Part shown: in pieces, positions 33,062-41,831 of the stretch
Position numbering within the stretch: position 1 is the stretch's first letter
How the letters are laid out: every line of letters starts with the position of its first letter
Assembly: GCA_045811525.1 (NCBI GenBank)
Contig: JBJMTV010000015.1
Coordinates: 1-64,000 of the forward strand
Direction: 5' to 3'
DNA: 64,000 nucleotides
Source: VAZQ01 sp045811525
GTDB taxonomy: Bacteria; Pseudomonadota; Alphaproteobacteria; Rhizobiales; Xanthobacteraceae
Notes under the pieces: model-generated
Told to the model about the DNA's origin: nothing
Database searches by the model: none
The model's input: only the letters and a program-made list of their open reading frames with translations
Position numbers and translations under genes: made by a program

Positions 33062-35272
33062 TCAGGCTAGTGCAGCTTTGACTCGCTCGGGCTTGAGCGG
33101 CAAATCACGAATGCGCTTGCCGGTCGCATTGGCAAAGGCATTAGCGATTGCAGCGACAGCGGGGCCTTGCGAACCTTCGCCGGCACCGAGCGGCCGCTCC
33201 CCGGGGCGATTGATCAGCTCGATCTCCACTCTCGGGATCTCCAGCATCGACAGAATGGGATAGTTTTCCCAATCGCGCGCGAGGATCCCATCGACATCGA
33301 AGCGAACCTCTTCCTTGAGGGTCCAGCTCACGGATTGGACAATGCCCCCTTCGATTTGGTTGGCAAGCCCGTCTGGATTGATGATCAAACCGCTATCCAC
33401 CGCCGCCCAGGTGCGCGGCACGCGCACCATCCCGCTCGTGCGATCGACCTCGACCTCGGCCACCACAGCGACATAGCAGGCCAGGTTCTTGTACTTGGCA
33501 AAGCCAATGCCGCGGCCGGTGCGGCCATTGCCACCCTCGCCTTCTTTCCAGCTTGCCTTCCTGGCGACCGTCTCGATGACGGCGCGCGCGCGCGGATCTT
33601 TCAGGTGGGCGAGCCGAAACGCCACCGGGTCCGCGCCGGCTGCCTGTGCCAACTCATCCATGAAGGATTCCAGCGCGAACACGTTGCCATAGGCGCCGAG
33701 CGTGCGCAGGGCCGAAACACGGATGGGCATGTCTTGCACGAAATGGTGGATCACCCGCTGATTGGGAAACTCGTAAAGCGGGATCGCGTTGCGATCGCCA
33801 CCACCCGCGGGCTGTGGCGGGCTCGTGGGCGGTCCCATCTTCTGCGGCTCCGCGAGGTACCAGGCGGCGAGCACGTTGCTGCCGGTCGTCGATTGCGGGC
33901 GCGTCGAGTGGCTGTTGCTCCAAAGCTCGTATTCCCAATCGGCAATCCGCCCATCCGCGAGAGCGGCTTTGGCCCGCATCACCATCGCTGGACCGTAAGG
34001 CTCCCACCGGAACTCGTCGTCGCGCATCCACTGCAGACGCACGGGCCGGCCGGGCACCGCGCGCGCAAGCAACGCTCCATCAAGCGCGACATCATCGGCA
34101 CCGTTGTGGCCGTAGCAACCCGAGCCTTCCACATGCACGCAGCGGATGGCGGTCTCGGGCAGTTTCAACGTCTTAGCGAGTTCGGCGCGGAGCGGGAACA
34201 CACCCTGCGAGTGCGTCCAAACGGTCATCGTGCCGGAATTGAGCTCGGCCACTGCGCATGACGGACCAATCGAGGCATGCGCCATGTAGGGCTTCGTATA
34301 GACCGCCTCGACCGTGCGCGAGCCCGCGGGGACTGGCGCTTCCTTCACTCCGATCGTCTCATCCTTGCTCGGGAGTGACTTGAGCACGTCGAACAGGCGC
34401 TCGGGGTTCGGTAGCTGCGGACCAAGGGTCCATTTGGCGCTGCCGCGCAGCGCCTCGCGCGCCTTGATCGCCTGTTCCTCGCGTTCAGCCACAACGCCGA
34501 GAAACGAGCCGTCACGGACCACGGCAACGACCCCGGGCAGTTTCGCAGTGGCAGCCTCATCCACGCTGTCCAGTCGCGAGCCATAACGCGGCGGACGCAC
34601 CACGCGTGCATGCAGCATTCCTGGAAGCCGGAGGTCTTGCACGAAAGCCCTGCCGCCGCTGACCTTGCGCGGAATGTCCAAGCGGTGGATCGGCTTGCCG
34701 ACAATGGTGTGCTCAGCGGCCGGTTTCGGCGAAGGCTTCGCGGTCGCCTCGCGCGCCAAGTCGGCCTCAGCGGCAAGCTCGCCGTAGCTCAGCATGCGCC
34801 CATCCGCAGCCGTGATGGCACCGTTCGTGACCTTGAGCGCCGCGGGAGCAGTGCCCAGCCGCTTGGCCGCAAGATCGACCAGGATTGCCCGCACCTCTGC
34901 CGCAGCCATGCGCAGCGCTGTACCGCTGTTCTCAACCGACTGGCTGCCCGCCGTCATGCCTTCGTTTGGCGTGCTTGCGGTATCGCCGGAGATCATGCGC
35001 ACACGTTCGAGCGGAAGGTCGAGCTCCTCGGCGGCGATCTGTGTCAGGGCCGTCAGGATCCCCTGGCCGAGCTCGACCTTGCCCGTGCACACATTCGCAT
35101 TGCCGTTGCGCTCGATGCGTATCCACGCATCGAGCTTGCGATTGCCTTGCAAGCTTCCCGGAAGCCGCGCCTTCTCTTGCGCCACCGCGCGGGATGGATC
35201 GAGGGAAAAAGCGACAAGGATGCCGCCGAACCCTGCGGTGAACTGACGCCGATCAAGCCGGGAAGCGTTCAT
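33062..35272 (-). CDS. Molybdopterin-binding subunit of a xanthine oxidase-family hydroxylase (IorB-like), first copy
   Basis: A 736-residue large subunit with a Tat signal (LDRRQFTAGFGGILVAFSLD). Features include TGKVELGQGILTALTQIAAE, the ALRTLGAYGNVFALESFMDE block and the C-terminal RPLGAGEGSQGPAVAAIANA. The usual MGGGFGRR-type loop is replaced by VEGSGCYGHNGADDVALDGA, as in one IorB branch. Only moderately similar to the second copy, so the two are likely old paralogues with different substrates. GGGAGGACGTGAT precedes ATG 35272; the longer frame to 35374 overlaps the iron-sulfur gene. Its start lies one base after that gene's stop. Confidence 0.88.
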   Translation of the reverse strand: MNASRLDRRQFTAGFGGILVAFSLDPSRAVAQEKARLPGSLQGNRKLDAWIRIERNGNANVCTGKVELGQGILTALTQIAAEELDLPLERVRMISGDTASTPNEGMTAGSQSVENSGTALRMAAAEVRAILVDLAAKRLGTAPAALKVTNGAITAADGRMLSYGELAAEADLAREATAKPSPKPAAEHTIVGKPIHRLDIPRKVSGGRAFVQDLRLPGMLHARVVRPPRYGSRLDSVDEAATAKLPGVVAVVRDGSFLGVVAEREEQAIKAREALRGSAKWTLGPQLPNPERLFDVLKSLPSKDETIGVKEAPVPAGSRTVEAVYTKPYMAHASIGPSCAVAELNSGTMTVWTHSQGVFPLRAELAKTLKLPETAIRCVHVEGSGCYGHNGADDVALDGALLARAVPGRPVRLQWMRDDEFRWEPYGPAMVMRAKAALADGRIADWEYELWSNSHSTRPQSTTGSNVLAAWYLAEPQKMGPPTSPPQPAGGGDRNAIPLYEFPNQRVIHHFVQDMPIRVSALRTLGAYGNVFALESFMDELAQAAGADPVAFRLAHLKDPRARAVIETVARKASWKEGEGGNGRTGRGIGFAKYKNLACYVAVVAEVEVDRTSGMVRVPRTWAAVDSGLIINPDGLANQIEGGIVQSVSWTLKEEVRFDVDGILARDWENYPILSMLEIPRVEIELINRPGERPLGAGEGSQGPAVAAIANAFANATGKRIRDLPLKPERVKAALA

Positions 35273-35273
35273 A

Positions 35274-35741
35274 TCACGTCCTCCCGTTCGTCTGTGCCGC
35301 GCGTAGCACAGCGCGCACGATGCGGTTATGCGTGCCGCAGCGGCAGAGATTGCCTGCGAGTGCAGTGCGGACATCGTGCTCGCTGGGCTGCGGGTTGCGA
35401 TCGATCAGCGCTTTGGCGGACATGATCATGCCGTTGCTGCAGTAGCCGCACTGCGCCGCCTGCTCATCGATGAAGGCGCGTTGCAACGCATGCAGCTTCT
35501 CCGCAGAGCCGAGCCCCTCGATGGTGGTGATCTCGCCATTGGCAACCGCGCTGACAGGCGTGACGCAGGAGCGGACCGCCTGACCGTCCACCAGCACCGT
35601 ACAGGCGCCGCATTGCGCCAGGCCGCAGCCGTACTTGGCACCGCTGAGCTCCAGATCGTTGCGCAGCACGTAAAGGAGCGGGGTGTCCGGCTCCGCTGGT
35701 ACGGAGCGTATGGCGCCGTTCACCTTGAGGCTAATCGCCAT
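35274..35741 (-). CDS. [2Fe-2S] subunit of molybdenum hydroxylase (IorA-like), first copy
   Basis: A 155-residue protein with ferredoxin-like cysteines (YGCGLAQCGACTVLVDGQ, then AVRSC) and the second cluster motif (QCGYCSNGMIMSAKALI, LCRCGTHNRIVRAV). All eight cluster cysteines are kept. It pairs with the large subunit encoded one base downstream. It is the second gene in the presumed array that begins with the TctC receptor (95 bases upstream). Confidence 0.92.
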   Translation of the reverse strand: MAISLKVNGAIRSVPAEPDTPLLYVLRNDLELSGAKYGCGLAQCGACTVLVDGQAVRSCVTPVSAVANGEITTIEGLGSAEKLHALQRAFIDEQAAQCGYCSNGMIMSAKALIDRNPQPSEHDVRTALAGNLCRCGTHNRIVRAVLRAAQTNGRT

Positions 35742-35835
35742 GACCAGGCCTCTCCCGGGGCTTGCGCGCTTGCCGCGCCCTATTGATTTTGAGAATGGAT
35801 GATTGTGCGCCTTGCAGAACGCGGCGTCGAGGGCC

Positions 35836-36786
35836 TTATTGAACTGCGAGGCCCAGCCGGTGGATGAGCTCTCCCTTGAAGCGGTAGTCTGCTTCAGTCT
35901 GAGCCTGAAATGCGCCGCCGCCGAGATAACGAATGGTTTGCCCGGTTGTGAGGATCATCTGCTTCACTGGCGGGCTTTCCACGGCTGCCGCACACTCACG
36001 CTCGAGTGAGGTCTTGATCTCGGACGGGAGCCCTTTCGGGGCAAATAGACCATTGTGTCCCGGCGGCACGTCGGTCAGGACGCCGCGCTCGCGCGCGGTC
36101 GGCACGTCCGGATAGGAGGGGTGGCGCTCTCCCCAGAACAGTAGTAGCGGCCGGAATTCCTTGCCGTGGATCGTGGAAACAGCGGACGCCACGAAGTCCA
36201 GGTCCCCCTTGAGCAAGGTCGGCAATGCAGGGCCATCACCGCGGAACGGCACCGCGTGGAAGCTGACCTTCAGGGCGTCTGCCAAATTTTCCACCGCCAA
36301 GTGGGGAATAGTCCCGGGCCCGGCATGTCCATACGAAATGGTGCCGGGCTGCGCGCGCGCCGCTGCCACTAGATCTTCGATCGAATGGAAGCGCGATTGC
36401 GGCGCAACCGCTATGGTAAACACGTTCTCAAACACCTGGCAGAGATACTCGAAGGAATTGAGCTGATAACGCACGCCCTTAACCAGATAGGGCGCGTTCG
36501 CTACAGGGGTCGTGGGCCCGAACGCGATTGTGTAGCCGTTTGGAGCGGCGGTCGCCAAGGCATTGAAGCCGAGCGTACCCGAGGCGCCGTCCCGGTTGTT
36601 GACCACCACTTGCTGGCCGAGTTGCCGGCTCAAGGTGCTCGCCACGGAACGCCCGACTGCATCAACTCCGCCGCCCGCCGGGAACGCTATGATCATCTCG
36701 ATCGGGCGGGCGGGCCAACTTTGCGCGGTGGCTGGCGATGGCAAGAGCACGCATGCCGGCAGCAGAAGCAATAATCTCGGGAGCAT
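35836..36786 (-). CDS. TctC/Bug family receptor heading the molybdenum hydroxylase array
   Basis: A 316-residue periplasmic receptor with a signal peptide (LLLLLPACVLLPSPATAQ), the hallmark WPARPIEMIIAFPAGGGVD, NNRDGASGTLG, YGHAGPGTIPHLAVENL, VPFRGDGPALPTLL and YPDVPTARERG. It would bind an organic anion in the periplasm. Its place directly upstream of two exported hydroxylases suggests that it handles their substrate or product. GGAAGGACC precedes the ATG at 36786; the frame continues to 36822. No carrier subunits are nearby. Confidence 0.87.
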   Translation of the reverse strand: MLPRLLLLLPACVLLPSPATAQSWPARPIEMIIAFPAGGGVDAVGRSVASTLSRQLGQQVVVNNRDGASGTLGFNALATAAPNGYTIAFGPTTPVANAPYLVKGVRYQLNSFEYLCQVFENVFTIAVAPQSRFHSIEDLVAAARAQPGTISYGHAGPGTIPHLAVENLADALKVSFHAVPFRGDGPALPTLLKGDLDFVASAVSTIHGKEFRPLLLFWGERHPSYPDVPTARERGVLTDVPPGHNGLFAPKGLPSEIKTSLERECAAAVESPPVKQMILTTGQTIRYLGGGAFQAQTEADYRFKGELIHRLGLAVQ

Positions 36787-36875
36787 GGTCCTTCCTTCCC
36801 GACTATGATGCGCCATGAACAACCTCTGCGTCGAGAGTCACGCAGATTTAGGATGACCATCAAACTGCGGCACCG

Positions 36876-38009
36876 CTATTTCACCGGCAGATCTCCCGCT
36901 GCCCATGCCTCACGCGTGGCGGCGCAAAAAGTGCCGAAGCTGCCCGCGCTGATCGCTGCGCGCAGCCCCGCCATCAGCTCTTGGTAATAAGCCAGATTCG
37001 CGGTGGTGAGCAGGATTGCGCCAAGCATCTCATTGGCCCGCACAAGATGGTGCAGGTACGCCCGGGAATAACGGCGGGCCGCCGGAGCGCTGCTCTGCTC
37101 ATCGAGCGGACGCGCATCCTCCGCGTGCCGCGCATTCCTCAGATTGATGGGACCGAAGCGCGTGAAAGCGACGCCATGGCGGCCATTGCGGGTCGGCAGC
37201 ACGCAATCGAACATGTCGATCCCGCGCGCAACCGCCTCCATGAGGTCCTCCGGAGTGCCCACCCCCATGAGGTATCGCGGGCATTCGCTGGGGAGGAGCG
37301 GCGCAACCTCCTCCACTATGCGCAGCATTAGCGCCTGCGGCTCGCCCACGGCGAGGCCGCCGATTGCGTATCCGTCGAAACCTATGTCGAGAAGCTCGCG
37401 CGCGCTCGTGACGCGCAGCTCGCGATCATCGCCCCCTTGCACAATACCGAACAGCGCGCGCCCCTGCGCTGCGCCCTTGAAAGCACGCCGGCAACGCTCG
37501 GCCCAGTCAAGCGACAGCCGCATGGCCCGCTCGATCTCAGGGCGCGGGGCCGGCAACTTCAAACATTCGTCGAGCTGCATGGCAATGTCAGAGCCAAGCA
37601 GGCTTTGGATTTCCACCGCCCGCTCCGGCGTGAGCTCGAGCAAGGCACCATCCAGGTGGGAGCGAAAAGTGACGCCTCTTGCATCGACCTTGCGCAAGGA
37701 CGCGAGCGACATCACCTGGAAACCACCCGAGTCCGTAAGGATCGCATGCGGCCACTGCATGAATGCATGGAGACCGCCCAGCAGCGCGATCCGTTCGGCT
37801 CCGGGACGGAGCATCAAGTGGTACGTGTTGCCGAGCACGATGTCTGCACCGGTCGCGCGCACCGCCTCGGGGGTCATTCCCTTCACCGTCCCCTGTGTCC
37901 CGATCGGCATGAAAGCTGGCGTCGAGACCGGACCATGCGGCGTCGTGACGGTGCCGCAGCGCGCGCCGGCATCACTCGCCAGCAGCTGGAAGGAAAACCT
38001 ATCAGGCAT
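36876..38009 (-). CDS. tgt: tRNA-guanine transglycosylase Tgt lacking the zinc ligands
   Basis: A 377-residue TIM-barrel Tgt of normal length. The substrate-binding and catalytic parts are intact: TDSGGFQVMSL (Asp93), GIVQGG, YAIGGLAVGE, MFDCVLPTRNGR (Asp268 as nucleophile). The structural zinc site is not. Where the family has Cys-x-Cys-x-x-Cys before YSRAYLHHL, this protein has Ser306, Ala308 and Ala311, and the later zinc His is Ala337 (LLTTANL). Tgt swaps guanine 34 for preQ1 in tRNAs for Asp, Asn, His and Tyr. Loss of all four ligands is unusual, so folding may rely on other contacts, or function may be altered. It lies downstream of queA, 14 bases away. Confidence 0.9.
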   Translation of the reverse strand: MPDRFSFQLLASDAGARCGTVTTPHGPVSTPAFMPIGTQGTVKGMTPEAVRATGADIVLGNTYHLMLRPGAERIALLGGLHAFMQWPHAILTDSGGFQVMSLASLRKVDARGVTFRSHLDGALLELTPERAVEIQSLLGSDIAMQLDECLKLPAPRPEIERAMRLSLDWAERCRRAFKGAAQGRALFGIVQGGDDRELRVTSARELLDIGFDGYAIGGLAVGEPQALMLRIVEEVAPLLPSECPRYLMGVGTPEDLMEAVARGIDMFDCVLPTRNGRHGVAFTRFGPINLRNARHAEDARPLDEQSSAPAARRYSRAYLHHLVRANEMLGAILLTTANLAYYQELMAGLRAAISAGSFGTFCAATREAWAAGDLPVK

Positions 38010-38023
38010 CTGCGGCGGTCATA

Positions 38024-39109
38024 TCAGGCTCGCGCAGGGAACAGAAGACACGCGTCCCCATAGGAATAGAAGCGGTAGCCAGCGGCGACCGCATGAGCGT
38101 AGGCGCTCTGCATCACGTCCAAGCCGGAAAACGCGGCGACCAGCATGAACAAGGTCGAGCGCGGCAGATGAAAATTCGTGATCAATGCGTCCACGGCGCG
38201 AAAGCGGTATCCCGGCGTGATAAATAAAGCGGTCTCCCCGCTGAACGGCCGAATGACCCCATCCGCGTCAGCCGCGCTCTCCAGGAGCCTCAGCGAGGTC
38301 GATCCAACCGCCACAATGCGACCACCGGAACGGCGCACCTCGTTGAGCGCAGCAGCCGCAGTCGCACCGACGCTGCCCCATTCCGCATGCATGCGGTGGG
38401 CGCTGGTATCGGCCGCCTTCACGGGTAAAAAAGTCCCCGGGCCCACATGCAGCGTGACTTGATGGAGGGAGACGCCGCGCTCGCGCAGCTCGGCCGTGAG
38501 CTCCGGCGTGAAATGCAGACCTGCAGTGGGCGCTGCCACTGAGCCGTCCTGCTCGGCAAAGATGGTCTGGTAGTCCACCTGGTCTCGGTCGTCGGGCGGG
38601 CGGCGAGCCGCAATGTAGGGCGGGAGCGGCATCGCGCCGCGCTCCTGAATCGCCTCGTCGAGCACGGGGCCGTGAAATGCAAAGGCGAATGTCACCTCTC
38701 CAGCATCACCTTTTTTCTCGACCGTCCCGTCAAGCTGACCGAGGAAGCAGACCCGCCCTTCGTCGCCAAAGCGCACGACATCACCGCTGGTGAGCCGCTT
38801 CGCCGGCTTCACGAACGCGCGCCAGCGAGAGCCATCGAGCCGTTTGTGCAATGTCGCTTCGATCGCCGGCTCCGCCACGCCGCGGCCGATCCGGCGCCCG
38901 CTCAGCCGCACGGGGATGACCTTCGTGTTGTTGACGACAAGCGTATCGCCCGCATTCAGCAATTTTGGGAGTTCAGTCACGACGCGATCGAGCAATGGAG
39001 TCGCCGCGTGCGGCTGCACAACGAGCAGTCGCGCAGCATCCCGGGGGATGGCCGGACGCACCGCGATGCGCTCTTCCGGCAGATCGAAATCAAAGAGGTC
39101 GGTCTGCAT
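38024..39109 (-). CDS. queA: S-adenosylmethionine:tRNA ribosyltransferase-isomerase
   Basis: A 361-residue QueA of normal length, with the start FDFDLPEERIAVRPA, motifs NTKVIPVRLSGRR, YQTIFAEQDGSVAAPTAGLHFT, LHVGPGTFLPVKA, FITPGYRFRAVDALITNFHLPRS (read in parts) and FYSYGDACLLF at the end. It converts preQ1 in tRNA to epoxyqueuosine, the step after Tgt, whose gene follows. The ATG at 39109 matches the family; an ATG three codons earlier (39118) also exists. The queA-tgt order after the cyclophilin genes is common in this order of bacteria. Confidence 0.96.
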   Translation of the reverse strand: MQTDLFDFDLPEERIAVRPAIPRDAARLLVVQPHAATPLLDRVVTELPKLLNAGDTLVVNNTKVIPVRLSGRRIGRGVAEPAIEATLHKRLDGSRWRAFVKPAKRLTSGDVVRFGDEGRVCFLGQLDGTVEKKGDAGEVTFAFAFHGPVLDEAIQERGAMPLPPYIAARRPPDDRDQVDYQTIFAEQDGSVAAPTAGLHFTPELTAELRERGVSLHQVTLHVGPGTFLPVKAADTSAHRMHAEWGSVGATAAAALNEVRRSGGRIVAVGSTSLRLLESAADADGVIRPFSGETALFITPGYRFRAVDALITNFHLPRSTLFMLVAAFSGLDVMQSAYAHAVAAGYRFYSYGDACLLFPARA

Positions 39110-39197
39110 GGCCGGCATATATGACAGCCAACGGCATGCTTCGAGACGCCTCGCAAGGTAGTGTGCGCGCTGCGTCTTTGCGAATTCGACCTAGGAT

Positions 39198-39497
39198 CTA
39201 CGCTGGGATGTGCGGTACAGGCGGATAGGGGTGAAGACCAAACGTCCAGACCGGGCGAGCCTCGCCGATCTCGTCGGCTACCAGAACCTGCGTCTCCTGT
39301 CCCTGTTCACCGAGCTTGTAAGCCGCATCAATCGCGAACAACAGGGCCTCTCGCTCGGTGTTATAAGGGCCAAACTCCTCGCCGGCAAAGACAATGAACC
39401 ACACGTCCTCACGCCGAGTCACCAAGTATGGCTTTACCGCCAAGTTGCTTGGAGGCGGAGCGTCCAGTGGCACATCAGGGCGCGCGAACTCTGGCAT
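39198..39497 (-). CDS. Conserved hypothetical protein, 99 residues
   Basis: A small acidic cytoplasmic protein. The centre, TRREDVWFIVFAGEEFGPYN, then TEREALLFAIDAAYKLGEQG, has the strand-strand-helix pattern of small DUF2188-like domains, and the C-terminus is Pro-rich (FGLHPYPPVPHIP). No catalytic motif is visible. The ATG at 39497 is used; a GTG lies three codons upstream. It is transcribed in the direction of queA, 88 bases before it. Confidence 0.6.
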   Translation of the reverse strand: MPEFARPDVPLDAPPPSNLAVKPYLVTRREDVWFIVFAGEEFGPYNTEREALLFAIDAAYKLGEQGQETQVLVADEIGEARPVWTFGLHPYPPVPHIPA

Positions 39498-39685
39498 AGC
39501 CCCCACCGTTCAGGGTTATCCACAGCTAACGCCGTGTCTGCATCCTTGTTCCTGACTGCTGTGATCAACGAACTTTGAACGGCCGATCGTGACGTTTAGT
39601 CAAACCGTCGTGACATCGTCGCCCTCGTGTCAAACAATCCTTGTAGCTCTTCCCCTATTCAGAGAGCCAGCAGGAGGAGTGGTGA

Positions 39686-39898
39686 ATGGGCGCACTGATG
39701 GTCCGCTGCCCGCAAACCGGGCGAGTGATCGCGACCGGCATGCGAGCTGATCGCAAGACGTTCGCCGCCATGCCGGTGTTCTTCGCGCGGGTTCGCTGCC
39801 CTATCTGTCTCGCCGAGCACGAGTGGTTCGCCAAGGAGGCTTGGATCTGCGATTCGGATCCTGCACCAGAAAAAAAAGCACAAATGGCGCCGGTCTGA
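39686..39898 (+). CDS. Small zinc-ribbon-like protein, 70 residues
   Basis: The 70-residue protein carries CPQTG near the start (MVRCPQTGRVIATGM) and CPICLAEHEW later, so two Cys-x-x-type pairs could bind zinc. Similar 60-70 residue proteins (MxxxxVRCPxTGRxI) are widespread in Bradyrhizobium relatives and unassigned. A strong AGCAGGAGGAG lies just before the ATG, which supports real translation. It stands alone between two minus-strand genes. Confidence 0.7.
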   Translation: MGALMVRCPQTGRVIATGMRADRKTFAAMPVFFARVRCPICLAEHEWFAKEAWICDSDPAPEKKAQMAPV

Positions 39899-39920
39899 GG
39901 CAAGACCTCTTTGGATGTGA

Positions 39921-40382
39921 TCAGGCGTCCGCTGCCATTTTCGCGGAAATGATACGGTCGGGGTCCTGCACTGGCTCGCCGCGTTTGATTTTATCGACGT
40001 TCTCCATTCCTTCGGTGACCTGCCCCCAGACAGTGTATTGCCCATCAAGAAATCGCGCATCGCCAAAGCAGATGAAGAACTGGCTGTCGCCGGAATCCGG
40101 TGATTGCGCGCGCGCCATCGACACTGTGCCGCGCCGATGCGGCTCCTTGTTGAACTCGGCCTTGAGCTTCTTGCCAGAGCCGCCGGTGCCGCTTCCGTGC
40201 GGACACCCGGTCTGCGCCATGAATCCTTCAATGACGCGGTGAAATACGATCCCGTCGTAGAATCCCTGGCGCACCAGCTCCTTGATTCGGGCGACATGGC
40301 CAGGCGCCAGGTCGGGCCGCATAGCGATCGATACCTTGCCCTTGCTTGTCTCGAGGATCAGCGTGTCTTTTAAATCAGTCAT
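39921..40382 (-). CDS. Cytoplasmic cyclophilin-type peptidyl-prolyl isomerase
   Basis: A 153-residue cyclophilin without a signal peptide. It has FYDGIVFHRVIEGFMAQTGC, the GSGTGG loop, AEFN, MARAQSPDSGDSQFFICFGD and LDGQYTVWGQVTEGMENVDK; the catalytic Arg in FHRV is present. It speeds cis-trans Pro isomerisation. It follows the exported cyclophilin gene by 33 bases, a pair typical of Hyphomicrobiales downstream of coaD. Confidence 0.94.
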   Translation of the reverse strand: MTDLKDTLILETSKGKVSIAMRPDLAPGHVARIKELVRQGFYDGIVFHRVIEGFMAQTGCPHGSGTGGSGKKLKAEFNKEPHRRGTVSMARAQSPDSGDSQFFICFGDARFLDGQYTVWGQVTEGMENVDKIKRGEPVQDPDRIISAKMAADA

Positions 40383-40415
40383 GGCATCCTGCGTTGCTGA
40401 CGGTTCTGGTATGCG

Positions 40416-41066
40416 TTAGCGTTCTATGGTCGCCTTTTTTACGTAATCGAGATTAGCGAAGTCCCGTGTGAGATAGGCATTCCCCTCCCGCTGGATGCGG
40501 CCCTGGTCGGGACCACGACCGCGCGGACCCCCTTCGCCGTACCCGCTGTAAAGTGCATCGACGACGTTCATGCCCGTGGTCACTTCGCCGAAAGGCGAGA
40601 ACCCCTGGCCGTCCAGGCCACCGTTGTCCCCAAAGTTGATGAACACCTGGGTGGTGCGCGAGTTCGGCCCCGAGGTGGCGAAGCTGACGAAGCCGCGCTG
40701 GTTACGCTGTTTCACCGGATCATCCTTGATTGTGGCGTTGCGCCAGGCGGCGGCCACTTGCGGATCGCCATTGATCCCGAACTGCACCATGAAGCCGCTG
40801 ATCACGCGAAAAAACCGAGTGTCGTCGTAGAATCCGCTTTTTACCAGATTGTAGAAGCGATCCGCCCCATTGGGGGCCCAGTCGCGCGTGACCTGGATGA
40901 TAATCGCGCCCTTGCTCGTGTCGAACCGAGCCTTGTAGCTCGCGGGCGCACGCTCATTCAGGGCGGCGGGATTACTCAACCCAGCAGATTGGCCGAGCAG
41001 CGGGCACACGAGGGCGGTGGACAGGAGACAAAGACTTAGCAGCAGCGATGACGTTCGAGCGTTCAT
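40416..41066 (-). CDS. Exported cyclophilin-type peptidyl-prolyl isomerase
   Basis: A 216-residue protein with a signal peptide (LLLSLCLLSTALVCPLLGQS) and a cyclophilin domain (KGAIIIQVTRDWAPNGADRF, FFRVISGFMVQFGI, GLDGQGFSPFGEVTTGMNVV). The catalytic Arg is in FFRV. The C-terminus (GRIQREGNAYLTRDFANLDY) follows the periplasmic group of this family. It probably helps fold secreted proteins. It sits between coaD and the cytoplasmic cyclophilin, all on one strand and closely spaced. Confidence 0.93.
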   Translation of the reverse strand: MNARTSSLLLSLCLLSTALVCPLLGQSAGLSNPAALNERAPASYKARFDTSKGAIIIQVTRDWAPNGADRFYNLVKSGFYDDTRFFRVISGFMVQFGINGDPQVAAAWRNATIKDDPVKQRNQRGFVSFATSGPNSRTTQVFINFGDNGGLDGQGFSPFGEVTTGMNVVDALYSGYGEGGPRGRGPDQGRIQREGNAYLTRDFANLDYVKKATIER

Positions 41067-41111
41067 GGTGACCTTGCGTGGTTGAGGGCCGCAGCACTGC
41101 CCGGGATGTGG

Positions 41112-41621
41112 TCAACCGCCTGAACGGCGGCCGAGCTTTGCGTGCAAACGATTGACGATCGATGCCGGAACGAATTGCGCCACATCACCGCCCATCGATG
41201 CGATCTGCCGGACCAGTGTGGCGGTGATCGGGCGGACCGCAGGAGAAGCCGGCAGAAATACAGTCTGCACCCCCGGCGCCATGGCGCTGTTCATGCCGGC
41301 CATTTCCATCTCATAGTCGAAATCGGTCACGCTGCGCAGGCCACGCACCAGAATGGTCGCACCCTCGCGTTGCGCGGCACTGATCACCAAGTCGCCGAAA
41401 GTGACGCAGGCAAATGCGCACCCGGCTGATCGCGCCAGCGGGGCACAAGTCTCCTCGACCATCGCACGGCGCTCGTCCACATCGAACAGCGGCGACTTTC
41501 CGGGGTGCATGCCGATCGCCATTACCAACCGTTCGGCGAGCCGCGCAGCTTGTCGCACCAAATCCAAATGGCCATTGGTGACAGGATCAAAGGACCCGGC
41601 AAACAGTGCAGTGCGCGCCAT
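41112..41621 (-). CDS. coaD: Phosphopantetheine adenylyltransferase
   Basis: A 169-residue CoaD with the nucleotidyltransferase signature GSFDPVTNGHLDLVRQA (TxGH motif), VRGLRSVTDFDYEMEMAGMN and SSPAV-type end (here LPASPAVRPITATLVRQIAS). It makes dephospho-CoA from phosphopantetheine and ATP, the fourth step of CoA synthesis. It is first in the coaD-cyclophilin-cyclophilin run, with 45 bases to the next gene. Confidence 0.96.
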   Translation of the reverse strand: MARTALFAGSFDPVTNGHLDLVRQAARLAERLVMAIGMHPGKSPLFDVDERRAMVEETCAPLARSAGCAFACVTFGDLVISAAQREGATILVRGLRSVTDFDYEMEMAGMNSAMAPGVQTVFLPASPAVRPITATLVRQIASMGGDVAQFVPASIVNRLHAKLGRRSGG

Positions 41622-41831
41622 GACCGCCCTCTAGCGCGCCGGCTCTGCAGCCGCAAGATCGCTCCAGCCAACGTCGACATCCAATTGTGCGCTGAGGGCG
41701 AAGGGCTAATAGGGGTCCGGATCGCCATTGTTGCCGCATTCTGCTGCAACGAATGCGGGCGAGAACAAGGACAGTGCGACTTGCCAACGTCCTCGCAGCC
41801 AGCAAGTGCAGCCGCCAAGTGCCGCAAATTG

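Noticed and set aside
38010..39200. PreQ1 riboswitch for the queA-tgt pair
   Set aside because: No short C-rich/A-rich pseudoknot motif is visible upstream of queA, and the intergenic space is short.
39516..39524. TTATCCACA, a perfect DnaA box, between queA-side and zinc-ribbon genes
   Set aside because: A single box without clustering, AT-rich region or origin genes; no dnaA, dnaN or parAB nearby. A TTGTCCACA near 48590 is likewise isolated.
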